A stretch of DNA of 64,000 nt from Sabellastarte sp. h YS-2021. Its lineage: Eukaryota; Annelida; Polychaeta; Sabellida; Sabellidae. The position numbers were made by a program, and so were the translations under genes. The DNA lies in contig OZ024940.1 in assembly GCA_964017235.1 (NCBI GenBank), positions 620,001-684,000 on the forward strand, in the 5' to 3' direction. Of this stretch, positions 1-13,515 are shown in pieces. Position 1 is the first letter of the stretch, and each line of letters opens with the position of its first letter. Below the pieces are notes generated by a model. That model saw only the letters and a list, made by a program, of their open reading frames with translations. It did no database searches and was not told where the DNA came from.

Positions 1-79
1 TATACAATATAACAGGGTAGGGTCTAAAGACCTTAAGTTGACAGATATGAGCAGAAACAGTATTTCCCATTGATCTTAA

Positions 80-3000
80 ATGGGGAATTTGTCATGCATA
101 CACACTAGTACAGTTGCCTTACCACCGAGTACGCCAAATTTAGTCGTTCCGAGGGACACCAATTTTTTTCCACCAATAGATAGAGGGGTCCAGTCTGAGT
201 CTATACAATATAACAGGGTAGGGTCTAAAGACCTTAAATCGGCAGATATGAGCAGAAACAGTATTTCCCATTGATTTTAAATGGGGAATTAGTCATGCAT
301 ACACACTAGTACAGTTGCCTTACCACCGAGTACGCCAAATTTGGACGTTCCGAGGGACACCAATTTTTTTCCAGGAATAGATAGAGGGGTCCAGTCTGAG
401 TCTATACAATATAAGAGGGTAGGGTCTAAAGACCTTAAGTTGGCAGATATGAGCAGAAACAGTATTTCCCATTGATTTTAAATGGGGAATTTGTCATGCA
501 TACACACTAGTACAGTTGCCTTACCACCGAGTACGCCAAATTTGGTCGTTCCGAGGGACACCAATTTTTTTCCACCAATAGATAGAGGGGTCCAGTCTGA
601 GTCTATACAATATAACAGGGTAGGGTCTAAAGACCTTAAGTTGGCAGATATGAGCAGAAACAGTATTTCCCATTGATTTTAAATGGGGAATTTGTCATGC
701 ATACACACTAGTACAGTTGCCTTACCACCGAGTACGCCAAATTTGGACGTTCCGAGGGACACCAATTTTTTTCCACCAATAGATAGAGGGGTCCAGTCTG
801 AGTCTATACAATATAACAGGGTAGGGTCTAAAGACCTTAATGTGGCAGATATGAGAAGAAACAGTATTTCCCATTGATTTTAAATGGGGAATTTGTCATA
901 CATGTGTAGATGCCTTACCATCGAGTACGCCAAATTTGGTCGTTCCGAGGGACACCAATTTTTTTCCACCAATAGATAGAGGGGTCCAGTCTGAGTCTAT
1001 ACAATATCACAGGGTAGGGTCTAAAGACCTTAATGTGGCAGATATGAGCAGAAACAGTGTTTCCCATTGATTTTAAATGGGGAATTTGTCATACATGTGT
1101 AGATGCCTTACCACCGAGTACGCCAAATTTGGTCGTTCCGAGGGACACCAATTTTTTTCCACCAATGGATGGAGGGGTCCAGTCTGAGTCTATACAATAC
1201 AACAGGGTAGGGTCTAAAGACCTTAAGTTGGCAGATATGAGCAGAAACAGTATTTCGCATTGATTTTAAATGGGGAATTTGTCATGCATACACACTAGTA
1301 CAGTTGCCTTACCACCGAGTACGCCAAATTTGGTCGTTCCGAGGGACACCAATTTTTTTCCACCAATAGATAGAGGGGTCCAGTCTGAGTCTATACAATA
1401 TAACAGGGTAGGGTCTAAAGACCTTAAATCGGCAGATATGAGCAGAAACAGTATTTCCCATTGATTTTAAATGGGGAATTTGTCATAAATGTGTACATGC
1501 CTTACCACCGAGTACGCCAAATTTGGACGTTCCGAGGGACACCAATTTTTTCCCACCAATAGATAGAGGGGTCCAGTCTGAGTCTATACAATATAACAGG
1601 GTAGGGTCTAAAGACCTTAAGTTGGCAGATATGAGCAGAAACAGTATTTCCCATTGATCTTAAATGGGGAATTTGTCATGCATACACACTAGTACAGTTG
1701 CCTTACCACCGAGTACGCCAAATTTAGTCGTTCCGAGGGACACCAATTTTTTTCCACCAATAGATAGAGGGGTCCAGTCTGAGTCTATACAATATAACAG
1801 GGTAGGGTCTAAAGACCTTAAATCGGCAGATATGAGCAGAAACAGTATTTCCCATTGATTTTAAATGGGGAATTAGTCATGCATACACACTAGTACAGTT
1901 GCCTTACCACCGAGTACGCCAAATTTGGACGTTCCGAGGGACACCAATTTTTTTCCACCAATAGATAGAGGGGTCCAGTCTGAGTCTATACAATATCACA
2001 GGGTAGGGTCTAAAGACCTTAATGTGGCAGATATGAGCAGAAACAGTATTTCCCATTGATTTTAAATGGGGAATTTGTCATACATGTGTAGATACCTTAC
2101 CATCGAGTACGCCAAATTTGGTCGTTCCGAGGGACACCAATTTTTTTCCACCAATGGATGGAGGGGTCCAGTCTGAGTCTATACAATACAACAGGGTAGG
2201 GTCTAAAGACCTTAAGTTGGCAGATATGAGCAGAAACAGTATTTCCCATTGATTTTAAATGGGGAATTTGTCATAAATGTGTACATGCCTTACCACCGAG
2301 TACACCAAATTTGGACGTTCCGAGGGACACCAATTTTTTTCCACCAATAGATAGAGGGGTCCAGTCTGAGTCTATACAATATAACAGGGTAGGGTCTAAA
2401 GACCTTAATGTGGCAGATATGACCAGAAACAGTATTTCCCATTGATTTTAAATGGGTAATTTGTCATACATGTGTAGATGCCTTACCATCGAGTACGCCA
2501 AATTTGGTCGTTCCGAGGGACACCAATTTTTTTCCACCAATGGATGGAGGGGTTCAGTCTGAGTCTATACAATATAACAGGGTAGGGTCTAAAGACCTTA
2601 AGTTGGCAGATATGAGCAGAAACAGTATTTCCCATTGATTTTAAATGGGGAATTTGTCATGCATACATTCTAGTACAGTTGCGTTACCACCGAGTACGCC
2701 AAATTTGGTCGTTCCGAGGGACACCAATTTTTTTCCACCAATAGATAGAGGGGTCCAGTCTGAGTCTATACAATATAACAGGGTAGGGTCTAAAGACCTT
2801 AAATCGGCAGATATGAGCAGAAACAGTATTTCCCATTGATTTTAAATGGGGAATTTGTCATGCATACACACTAGTACAGTTGCCTTACCATCGAGTACGC
2901 CAAATTTGGTCATTCCGAGGGACACCAATTTTTTTCCACCAATAGATAGAGGGGTCCAGTCTGAGTCTATACAATATAACAGGGTAGGGTCTAAAGACCT

Positions 3001-3633
3001 TAAGTTGGCAGATATGAGCAGAAACAGTATTTCCCATTGATTTTAAATGGGGAATTTGTCATGCATACACACTAGTACAGTTGCCTTACCACCGAGTACG
3101 CCAAATTTGGACGTTCCGAGGGACACCAATTTTTTTCCACCAATAGATAGAGGGGTCCAGTCTGAGTCTATACAATATAACAGGGTAGGGTCTAAAGACC
3201 TTAATGTGGCAGATATGAGAAGAAACAGTATTTCCCATTGATTTTAAATGGGGAATTTGTCATACATGTGTAGATGCCTTACCATCGAGTACGCCAAATT
3301 TGGTCGTTCCGAGGGACACCAATTTTTTTCCACCAATAGATAGAGGGGTCCAGTCTGAGTCTATACAATATCACAGGGTAGGGTCTAAAGACCTTAATGT
3401 GGCAGATATGAGCAGAAACAGTATTTCCCATTGATTTTAAATGGGGAATTTGTCATACATGTGTAGATGCCTTACCACCGAGTACGCCAAATTTGGTCGT
3501 TCCGAGGGACACCAATTTTTTTCCACCAATGGATGGAGGGGTCCAGTCTGAGTCTATACAATATAACAGGGTAGGGTCTAAAGACCTTAAGTTGACAGAT
3601 ATGAGCAGAAACAGTATTTCCCATTGATCTTAA
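80..3633 (+). repeat. HOR unit A, copy 1 (3,554 bp, 18 monomers: 10 L + 8 S)
   Basis: The monomer order is L L L L S S L S L L S S S L L L S S. The following 3,554 bp repeat this order with the same private variants: TTAGTCATGC at 293, CAGTGTTTCCC near 1054, ATACC at 2090, CATTCTAG at 2665, and AAGAAACAG near 855. Spot comparison found no difference between the copies. The match also covers bases 1-79 against 3555-3633. No gene lies in this stretch. Confidence 0.92.
482..682 (+). repeat. Representative long (L) monomer, 201 bp
   Basis: This is a typical L unit. Its landmarks, counted from the A of ATGGGG, are: the L-specific block GCATACACACTAGTACAGTT at 17-36; a T7 tract at 84-90; ATAGATAGAGGGG at 97-109; the AT-rich TATACAATATAAC at 123-135; a subtype-defining stretch at 157-165; and an inverted-repeat arm CCCATT at 188-193. 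The matching arm AATGGG starts on the last base and runs into the next unit. The stretch at 157-165 reads AAGTTGGCA, AAATCGGCA, AATGTGGCA or AAGTTTGCA in different units. Other recurrent variants are GTTCCGAG, GTTCGGAG or GTTGCGAG near 69-76, and GTC or GAC at 64-66. The unit length and the A/T tract would suit roughly one nucleosome per repeat; that is inference only. Confidence 0.95.
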
Positions 3634-6600
3634 ATGGGGAATTTGTCATGCATACACACTAGTACAGTTGCCTTACCACCGAGTACGCCAAATTTAGTCG
3701 TTCCGAGGGACACCAATTTTTTTCCACCAATAGATAGAGGGGTCCAGTCTGAGTCTATACAATATAACAGGGTAGGGTCTAAAGACCTTAAATCGGCAGA
3801 TATGAGCAGAAACAGTATTTCCCATTGATTTTAAATGGGGAATTAGTCATGCATACACACTAGTACAGTTGCCTTACCACCGAGTACGCCAAATTTGGAC
3901 GTTCCGAGGGACACCAATTTTTTTCCAGGAATAGATAGAGGGGTCCAGTCTGAGTCTATACAATATAAGAGGGTAGGGTCTAAAGACCTTAAGTTGGCAG
4001 ATATGAGCAGAAACAGTATTTCCCATTGATTTTAAATGGGGAATTTGTCATGCATACACACTAGTACAGTTGCCTTACCACCGAGTACGCCAAATTTGGT
4101 CGTTCCGAGGGACACCAATTTTTTTCCACCAATAGATAGAGGGGTCCAGTCTGAGTCTATACAATATAACAGGGTAGGGTCTAAAGACCTTAAGTTGGCA
4201 GATATGAGCAGAAACAGTATTTCCCATTGATTTTAAATGGGGAATTTGTCATGCATACACACTAGTACAGTTGCCTTACCACCGAGTACGCCAAATTTGG
4301 ACGTTCCGAGGGACACCAATTTTTTTCCACCAATAGATAGAGGGGTCCAGTCTGAGTCTATACAATATAACAGGGTAGGGTCTAAAGACCTTAATGTGGC
4401 AGATATGAGAAGAAACAGTATTTCCCATTGATTTTAAATGGGGAATTTGTCATACATGTGTAGATGCCTTACCATCGAGTACGCCAAATTTGGTCGTTCC
4501 GAGGGACACCAATTTTTTTCCACCAATAGATAGAGGGGTCCAGTCTGAGTCTATACAATATCACAGGGTAGGGTCTAAAGACCTTAATGTGGCAGATATG
4601 AGCAGAAACAGTGTTTCCCATTGATTTTAAATGGGGAATTTGTCATACATGTGTAGATGCCTTACCACCGAGTACGCCAAATTTGGTCGTTCCGAGGGAC
4701 ACCAATTTTTTTCCACCAATGGATGGAGGGGTCCAGTCTGAGTCTATACAATACAACAGGGTAGGGTCTAAAGACCTTAAGTTGGCAGATATGAGCAGAA
4801 ACAGTATTTCGCATTGATTTTAAATGGGGAATTTGTCATGCATACACACTAGTACAGTTGCCTTACCACCGAGTACGCCAAATTTGGTCGTTCCGAGGGA
4901 CACCAATTTTTTTCCACCAATAGATAGAGGGGTCCAGTCTGAGTCTATACAATATAACAGGGTAGGGTCTAAAGACCTTAAATCGGCAGATATGAGCAGA
5001 AACAGTATTTCCCATTGATTTTAAATGGGGAATTTGTCATAAATGTGTACATGCCTTACCACCGAGTACGCCAAATTTGGACGTTCCGAGGGACACCAAT
5101 TTTTTCCCACCAATAGATAGAGGGGTCCAGTCTGAGTCTATACAATATAACAGGGTAGGGTCTAAAGACCTTAAGTTGGCAGATATGAGCAGAAACAGTA
5201 TTTCCCATTGATCTTAAATGGGGAATTTGTCATGCATACACACTAGTACAGTTGCCTTACCACCGAGTACGCCAAATTTAGTCGTTCCGAGGGACACCAA
5301 TTTTTTTCCACCAATAGATAGAGGGGTCCAGTCTGAGTCTATACAATATAACAGGGTAGGGTCTAAAGACCTTAAATCGGCAGATATGAGCAGAAACAGT
5401 ATTTCCCATTGATTTTAAATGGGGAATTAGTCATGCATACACACTAGTACAGTTGCCTTACCACCGAGTACGCCAAATTTGGACGTTCCGAGGGACACCA
5501 ATTTTTTTCCACCAATAGATAGAGGGGTCCAGTCTGAGTCTATACAATATCACAGGGTAGGGTCTAAAGACCTTAATGTGGCAGATATGAGCAGAAACAG
5601 TATTTCCCATTGATTTTAAATGGGGAATTTGTCATACATGTGTAGATACCTTACCATCGAGTACGCCAAATTTGGTCGTTCCGAGGGACACCAATTTTTT
5701 TCCACCAATGGATGGAGGGGTCCAGTCTGAGTCTATACAATACAACAGGGTAGGGTCTAAAGACCTTAAGTTGGCAGATATGAGCAGAAACAGTATTTCC
5801 CATTGATTTTAAATGGGGAATTTGTCATAAATGTGTACATGCCTTACCACCGAGTACACCAAATTTGGACGTTCCGAGGGACACCAATTTTTTTCCACCA
5901 ATAGATAGAGGGGTCCAGTCTGAGTCTATACAATATAACAGGGTAGGGTCTAAAGACCTTAATGTGGCAGATATGACCAGAAACAGTATTTCCCATTGAT
6001 TTTAAATGGGTAATTTGTCATACATGTGTAGATGCCTTACCATCGAGTACGCCAAATTTGGTCGTTCCGAGGGACACCAATTTTTTTCCACCAATGGATG
6101 GAGGGGTTCAGTCTGAGTCTATACAATATAACAGGGTAGGGTCTAAAGACCTTAAGTTGGCAGATATGAGCAGAAACAGTATTTCCCATTGATTTTAAAT
6201 GGGGAATTTGTCATGCATACATTCTAGTACAGTTGCGTTACCACCGAGTACGCCAAATTTGGTCGTTCCGAGGGACACCAATTTTTTTCCACCAATAGAT
6301 AGAGGGGTCCAGTCTGAGTCTATACAATATAACAGGGTAGGGTCTAAAGACCTTAAATCGGCAGATATGAGCAGAAACAGTATTTCCCATTGATTTTAAA
6401 TGGGGAATTTGTCATGCATACACACTAGTACAGTTGCCTTACCATCGAGTACGCCAAATTTGGTCATTCCGAGGGACACCAATTTTTTTCCACCAATAGA
6501 TAGAGGGGTCCAGTCTGAGTCTATACAATATAACAGGGTAGGGTCTAAAGACCTTAAGTTGGCAGATATGAGCAGAAACAGTATTTCCCATTGATTTTAA

Positions 6601-7187
6601 ATGGGGAATTTGTCATGCATACACACTAGTACAGTTGCCTTACCACCGAGTACGCCAAATTTGGACGTTCCGAGGGACACCAATTTTTTTCCACCAATAG
6701 ATAGAGGGGTCCAGTCTGAGTCTATACAATATAACAGGGTAGGGTCTAAAGACCTTAATGTGGCAGATATGAGAAGAAACAGTATTTCCCATTGATTTTA
6801 AATGGGGAATTTGTCATACATGTGTAGATGCCTTACCATCGAGTACGCCAAATTTGGTCGTTCCGAGGGACACCAATTTTTTTCCACCAATAGATAGAGG
6901 GGTCCAGTCTGAGTCTATACAATATCACAGGGTAGGGTCTAAAGACCTTAATGTGGCAGATATGAGCAGAAACAGTATTTCCCATTGATTTTAAATGGGG
7001 AATTTGTCATACATGTGTAGATGCCTTACCACCGAGTACGCCAAATTTGGTCGTTCCGAGGGACACCAATTTTTTTCCACCAATGGATGGAGGGGTCCAG
7101 TCTGAGTCTATACAATATAACAGGGTAGGGTCTAAAGACCTTAAGTTGACAGATATGAGCAGAAACAGTATTTCCCATTGATCTTAA
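3634..7187 (+). repeat. HOR unit A, copy 2 (3,554 bp)
   Basis: This is a monomer-by-monomer copy of the preceding unit at an offset of 3,554 bp. The correspondence continues into 7188-7540. It then breaks inside the monomer at 7389, where copy 1 (3835) has AAGTTGGCA and the later unit has AATGTGGCA. This switch marks a recombination junction. No gene lies in this stretch. Confidence 0.92.
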
Positions 7188-9365
7188 ATGGGGAATTTGT
7201 CATGCATACACACTAGTACAGTTGCCTTACCACCGAGTACGCCAAATTTAGTCGTTCCGAGGGACACCAATTTTTTTCCACCAATAGATAGAGGGGTCCA
7301 GTCTGAGTCTATACAATATAACAGGGTAGGGTCTAAAGACCTTAAATCGGCAGATATGAGCAGAAACAGTATTTCCCATTGATTTTAAATGGGGAATTAG
7401 TCATGCATACACACTAGTACAGTTGCCTTACCACCGAGTACGCCAAATTTGGACGTTCCGAGGGACACCAATTTTTTTCCAGGAATAGATAGAGGGGTCC
7501 AGTCTGAGTCTATACAATATAAGAGGGTAGGGTCTAAAGACCTTAATGTGGCAGATATGAGCAGAAACAGTATTTCCCATTGATTTTAAATGGGGAATTT
7601 GTCATACATGTGTAGATACCTTACCATCGAGTACGCCAAATTTGGTCGTTCCGAGGGACACCAATTTTTTTCCACCAATGGATGGAGGGGTCCAGTCTGA
7701 GTCTATACAATACAACAGGGTAGGGTCTAAAGACCTTAAGTTGGCAGATATGAGCAGAAACAGTATTTCCCATTGATTTTAAATGGGGAATTTGTCATGC
7801 ATACACACTAGTACAGATGCCTTACCACCGAGTACGCCAAATTTGGTCGTTCCGAGGGACACCAATTTTTTTCCACCAATAGATAGAGGGGTCCAGTCTG
7901 AGTCTATACAATATAACAGGGTAGGGTCTAAAGACCTTAAATCGGCAGATATGAGCAGAAACAGTATTTCCCATTGATTTTAAATGGGGAATTTGTCATG
8001 CATACACACTAGTACAGTTGCCTTACCACCGAGTACGCCAAATTTGGACGTTCCGAGGGACACCAAATTTTTTCCACCAATAGATAGAGGGGTCCAGTCT
8101 GAGTCTATACAATATAACAGGGTAGGGTCTAAAGACCTTAATGTGGCAGATATGAGAAGAAACAGTATTTCCCATTGATTTTAAATGGGGAATTTGTCAT
8201 ACATGTGTAGATGCCTTACCATCGAGTACGCCAAATTTGGTCGTTCCGAGGGACACCAATTTTTTTCCACCAATAGATAGAGGGGTCCAGTCTGAGTCTA
8301 TACAATATCACAGGGTAGGGTCTAAAGACCTTAATGTGGCAGATATGAGCAGAAACAGTATTTCCCATTGATTTTAAATGGGGAATTTGTCATACATGTG
8401 TAGATGCCTTACCACCGAGTACGCCAAATTTGGTCGTTCCGAGGGACACCAATTTTTTTCCACCAATGGATGGAGGGGTCCAGTCTGAGTCTATACAATA
8501 TAACAGGGTAGGGTCTAAAGACCTTAAGTTGACAGATATGAGCAGAAACAGTATTTCCCATTGATCTTAAATGGGGAATTTGTCATGCATACACACTAGT
8601 ACAGTTGCCTTACCACCGAGTACGCCAAATTTAGTCGTTCCGAGGGACACCAATTTTTTTCCACCAATAGATAGAGGGGTCCAGTCTGAGTCTATACAAT
8701 ATAACAGGGTAGGGTCTAAAGACCTTAAATCGGCAGATATGAGCAGAAACAGTATTTCCCATTGATTTTAAATGGGGAATTAGTCATGCATACACACTAG
8801 TACAGTTGCCTTACCACCGAGTACGCCAAATTTGGACGTTCCGAGGGACACCAATTTTTTTCCAGGAATAGATAGAGGGGTCCAGTCTGAGTCTATACAA
8901 TATAAGAGGGTAGGGTCTAAAGACCTTAATGTGGCAGATATGAGCAGAAACAGTATTTCCCATTGATTTTAAATGGGGAATTTGTCATACATGTGTAGAT
9001 ACCTTACCATCGAGTACGCCAAATTTGGTCGTTCCGAGGGACACCAATTTTTTTCCACCAATGGATGGAGGGGTCCAGTCTGAGTCTATACAATACAACA
9101 GGGTAGGGTCTAAAGACCTTAAGTTGGCAGATATGAGCAGAAACAGTATTTCCCATTCATTTTAAATGGGGAATTTGTCATGCATACACACTAGTACAGA
9201 TGCCTTACCACCGAGTACGCCAAATTTGGTCGTTCCGAGGGACACCAATTTTTTTCCACCAATAGATAGAGGGGTCCAGTCTGAGTCTATACAATATAAC
9301 AGGGTAGGGTCTAAAGACCTTAAATCGGCAGATATGAGCAGAAACAGTATTTCCCATTGATTTTA
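7188..9365 (+). repeat. HOR with 1,383-bp offset (7 monomers)
   Basis: The order L L S L L S S (7188-8570) recurs from 8571, with the monomers at 7783 and 9166 sharing a GTACAGATGCC variant. The offset also relates 6601-7187 to 7984-8570. I see a few private differences: CACCAAATTTT at 8063 instead of CACCAATTTTT, and CATTCATTTT at 9157 instead of CATTGATTTT. The match ends near 9366, where an S unit replaces the expected L. No gene lies in this stretch. Confidence 0.85.
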
Positions 9366-10749
9366 AATGGGGAATTTGTCATAAATGTGTACATGCCTTA
9401 CCACCGAGTACGCCAAATTTGGACGTTCCGAGGGACACCAATTTTTTCCCACCAATAGATAGAGGGGTCCAGTCTGAGTCTATACAATATAACAGGGTAG
9501 GCTCTAAAGACCTTAAGTTGGCAGATATGAGCAGAAACAGTATTTCCCATTGATTTTAAATGGGGAATTTGTCATGCATACACACTAGTACAGTTGCCTT
9601 ACCACCGAGTACACCAAATTTGGACGTTCCGAGGGACACCAATTTTTTTCCACCAATAGATAGAGGGGTCCAGTCTGAGTCTATACAATATAACAGGGTA
9701 GGGTCTAAAGACCTTAATGTGGCAGATATGACCAGAAACAGTATTTCCCATTGATTTTAAATGGGTAATTTGTCATACATGTGTAGATGCCTTACCATCG
9801 AGTACGCCAAATTTGGTCGTTCCGAGGGACACCAATTTTTTTCCACCAATGGATGGAGGGGTTCAGTCTGAGTCTATACAATATAACAGGGTAGGGTCTA
9901 AAGACCTTAAGTTGGCAGATATGAGCAGAAACAGTATTTCCCATTGATTTTAAATGGGGAATTTGTCATGCATACATTCTAGTACAGTTGCGTTACCACC
10001 GAGTACGCCAAATTTGGTCGTTCCGAGGGACACCAATTTTTTTCCACCAATAGATAGAGGGGTCCAGTCTGAGTCTATACAATATAACAGGGTAGGGTCT
10101 AAAGACCTTAAATCGGCAGATATGAGCAGAAACAGTATTTCCCATTGATTTTAAATGGGGAATTTGTCATGCATACACACTAGTACAGTTGCCTTACCAT
10201 CGAGTACGCCAAATTTGGTCATTCCGAGGGACACCAATTTTTTTCCACCAATAGATAGAGGGGTCCAGTCTGAGTCTATACAATATAACAGGGTAGGGTC
10301 TAAAGACCTTAAGTTGGCAGATATGAGCAGAAACAGTATTTCCCATTGATTTTAAATGGGGAATTTGTCATGCATACACACTAGTACAGTTGCCTTACCA
10401 CCGAGTACGCCAAATTTGGACGTTCCGAGGGACACCAATTTTTTTCCACCAATAGATAGAGGGGTCCAGTCTGAGTCTATACAATATCACAGGGTAGGGT
10501 CTAAAGACCTTAATGTGGCAGATATGAGCAGAAACAGTATTTCCCATTGATTTTAAATGGGGAATTTGTCATACATGTGTAGATGCCTTACCACCGAGTA
10601 CGCCAAATTTGGTCGTTCCGAGGGACACCAATTTTTTTCCACCAATGGATGGAGGGGTCCAGTCTGAGTCTATACAATATAACAGGGTAGGGTCTAAAGA
10701 CCTTAAGTTGACAGATATGAGCAGAAACAGTATTTCCCATTGATTTTAA
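8571..10749 (+). repeat. HOR block B, copy 1 (11 monomers, 2,179 bp)
   Basis: The order L L S L S L S L L L S is found again at 11538-13515 with one L unit fewer. Shared private markers are GGGTAATTTGTC after 9757 and 12724, and CATTCTAGTACAG at 9974 and 12941. The following 788 bp (10750-11537) instead match 482-1269 and 4036-4823 from HOR unit A, so the full 2,967-bp period is a mosaic of two older units. Confidence 0.85.
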
Positions 10750-11537
10750 ATGGGGAATTTGTCATGCATACACACTAGTACAGTTGCCTTACCACCGAGT
10801 ACGCCAAATTTGGTCGTTCCGAGGGACACCAATTTTTTTCCACCAATAGATAGAGGGGTCCAGTCTGAGTCTATACAATATAACAGGGTAGGGTCTAAAG
10901 ACCTTAAGTTGGCAGATATGAGCAGAAACAGTATTTCCCATTGATTTTAAATGGGGAATTTGTCATGCATACACACTAGTACAGTTGCCTTACCACCGAG
11001 TACGCCAAATTTGGACGTTCCGAGGGACACCAATTTTTTTCCACCAATAGATAGAGGGGTCCAGTCTGAGTCTATACAATATAACAGGGTAGGGTCTAAA
11101 GACCTTAATGTGGCAGATATGAGAAGAAACAGTATTTCCCATTGATTTTAAATGGGGAATTTGTCATACATGTGTAGATGCCTTACCATCGAGTACGCCA
11201 AATTTGGTCGTTCCGAGGGACACCAATTTTTTTCCACCAATAGATAGAGGGGTCCAGTCTGAGTCTATACAATATCACAGGGTAGGGTCTAAAGACCTTA
11301 ATGTGGCAGATATGAGCAGAAACAGTGTTTCCCATTGATTTTAAATGGGGAATTTGTCATACATGTGTAGATGCCTTACCACCGAGTACGCCAAATTTGG
11401 TCGTTCCGAGGGACACCAATTTTTTTCCACCAATGGATGGAGGGGTCCAGTCTGAGTCTATACAATATAACAGGGTAGGGTCTAAAGACCTTAAGTTGAC
11501 AGATATGAGCAGAAACAGTATTTCTCATTGATCTTAA

Positions 11538-13515
11538 ATGGGGAATTTGTCATGCATACACACTAGTACAGTTGCCTTACCACCGAGTACGCCAAATTTA
11601 GTCGTTCCGAGGGACACCAATTTTTTTCCACCAATAGATAGAGGGGTCCAGTCTGAGTCTATACAATATAACAGGGTAGGGTCTAAAGACCTTAAATCGG
11701 CAGATATGAGCAGAAACAGTATTTCCCATTGATTTTAAATGGGGAATTAGTCATGCATACACACTAGTACAGTTGCCTTACCACCGAGTACGCCAAATTT
11801 GGACGTTCCGAGGGACACCAATTTTTTTCCACCAATAGATAGAGGGGTCCAGTCTGAGTCTATACAATATAAGAGGGTAGGGTCTAAAGACCTTAATGTG
11901 GCAGATATGAGCAGAAACAGTATTTCCCATTGATTTTAAATGGGGAATTTGTCATACATGTGTAGATACCTTACCATCGAGTACGCCAAATTTGGTCGTT
12001 CCGAGGGACACCAATTTTTTTCCACCAACGGATGGAGGGGTCCAGTCTGAGTCTATACAATACAACAGGGTAGGGTCTAAAGACCTTAAGTTGGCAGATA
12101 TGAGCAGAAACAGTATTTCGCATTGATTTTAAATGGGGAATTTGTCATGCATACACACTAGTACAGTTGCCTTACCACCGAGTACGCCAAATTTGGTCGT
12201 TCCGAGGGACACCAATTTTTTTCCACCAATAGATAGAGGGGTCCAGTCTGAGTCTATACAATATAACAGGGTAGGGTCTAAAGACCTTAAATCGGCAGAT
12301 ATGAGCAGAAACAGTATTTCCCATTGATTTTAAATGGGGAATTTGTCATAAATGTGTACATGCCTTACCACCGAGTACGCCAAATTTGGACGTTCTGAGG
12401 GACACCAATTTTTTCCCACCAATAGATAGAGGGGTCCAGTCTGAGTCTATACAATATAACAGGGTAGGGTCTAAAGACCTTAAATTGGCAGATATGAGCA
12501 GAAACAGTATTTCCCATTGATTTTAAATGGGGAATTTGTCATGCATACACACTAGTACAGTTGCCTTACCACCGAGTACACCAAATTTGGACGTTCCGAG
12601 GGACACCAATTTTTTTCCACCAATAGATAGAGGGGTCCAGTCTGAGTCTATACAATATAACAGGGTAGGGTCTAAAGACCTTAATGTGGCAGATATGACC
12701 AGAAACAGTATTTCCCATTGATTTTAAATGGGTAATTTGTCATACATGTGTAGATGCCTTACCATCGAGTACGCCAAATTTGGTCGTTCCGAGGGACACC
12801 AATTTTTTTCCACCAATGGATGGAGGGGTTCAGTCTGAGTCTATACAATATAACAGGGTAGGGTCTAAAGACCTTAAGTTGGCAGATATGAGCAGAAACA
12901 GTATTTCCCATTGATTTTAAATGGGGAATTTGTCATGCATACATTCTAGTACAGTTGCGTTACCACCGAGTACGCCAAATTTGGTCGTTCCGAGGGACAC
13001 CAATTTTTTTCCACCAATAGATAGAGGGGTCCAGTCTGAGTCTATACAATATAACAGGGTAGGGTCTAAACACCTTAAATCGGCAGATATGAGCAGAAAC
13101 AGTATTTCCCATTGATTTTAAATGGGGAATTTGTCATGCATACACACTAGTACAGTTGCCTTACCACCGAGTACGCCAAATTTGGACGTTCCGAGGGACA
13201 CCAATTTTTTTCCACCAATAGATAGAGGGGTCCAGTCTGAGTCTATACAATATCACAGGGTAGGGTCTAAAGACCTTAATGTGGCAGATATGAGCAGAAA
13301 CAGTATTTCCCATTGATTTTAAATGGGGAATTTGTCATACATGTGTAGATGCCTTACCACCGAGTACGCCAAATTTGGTCGTTCCGAGGGACACCAATTT
13401 TTTTCCACCAATGGATGGAGGGGTCCAGTCGGAGTCTATACAATATAACAGGGTAGGGTCTAAAGACCTTAAGTTGACAGATATGAGCAGAAACAGTATT
13501 TCCCATTGATTTTAA
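11538..13515 (+). repeat. HOR block B, copy 2, one monomer shorter (1,978 bp)
   Basis: This block aligns with 8571-10749 at an offset of 2,967 bp up to about 13121. The offset then drops by exactly 201 bp: the L unit at 10155-10355, marked by GGTCATTCCGAG, has no counterpart. The next pair (10356 and 13122) again agrees, including the rare CAATATCACAGG. A clean single-monomer indel between copies shows that exchange keeps monomer register. No gene lies in this stretch. Confidence 0.85.

Noticed and set aside
13-25. Telomere-like repeat CAGGGTAGGGTC in each monomer
   Set aside because: Two GGG runs occur once per unit without a tandem TTAGGG tract, and there are too few close G-runs for a quadruplex.
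123-214. TATA-like motif TATACAATATAAC in each monomer as a promoter
   Set aside because: The AT-rich match is weak and no initiator or transcript evidence can be seen. It is kept only as a monomer landmark.
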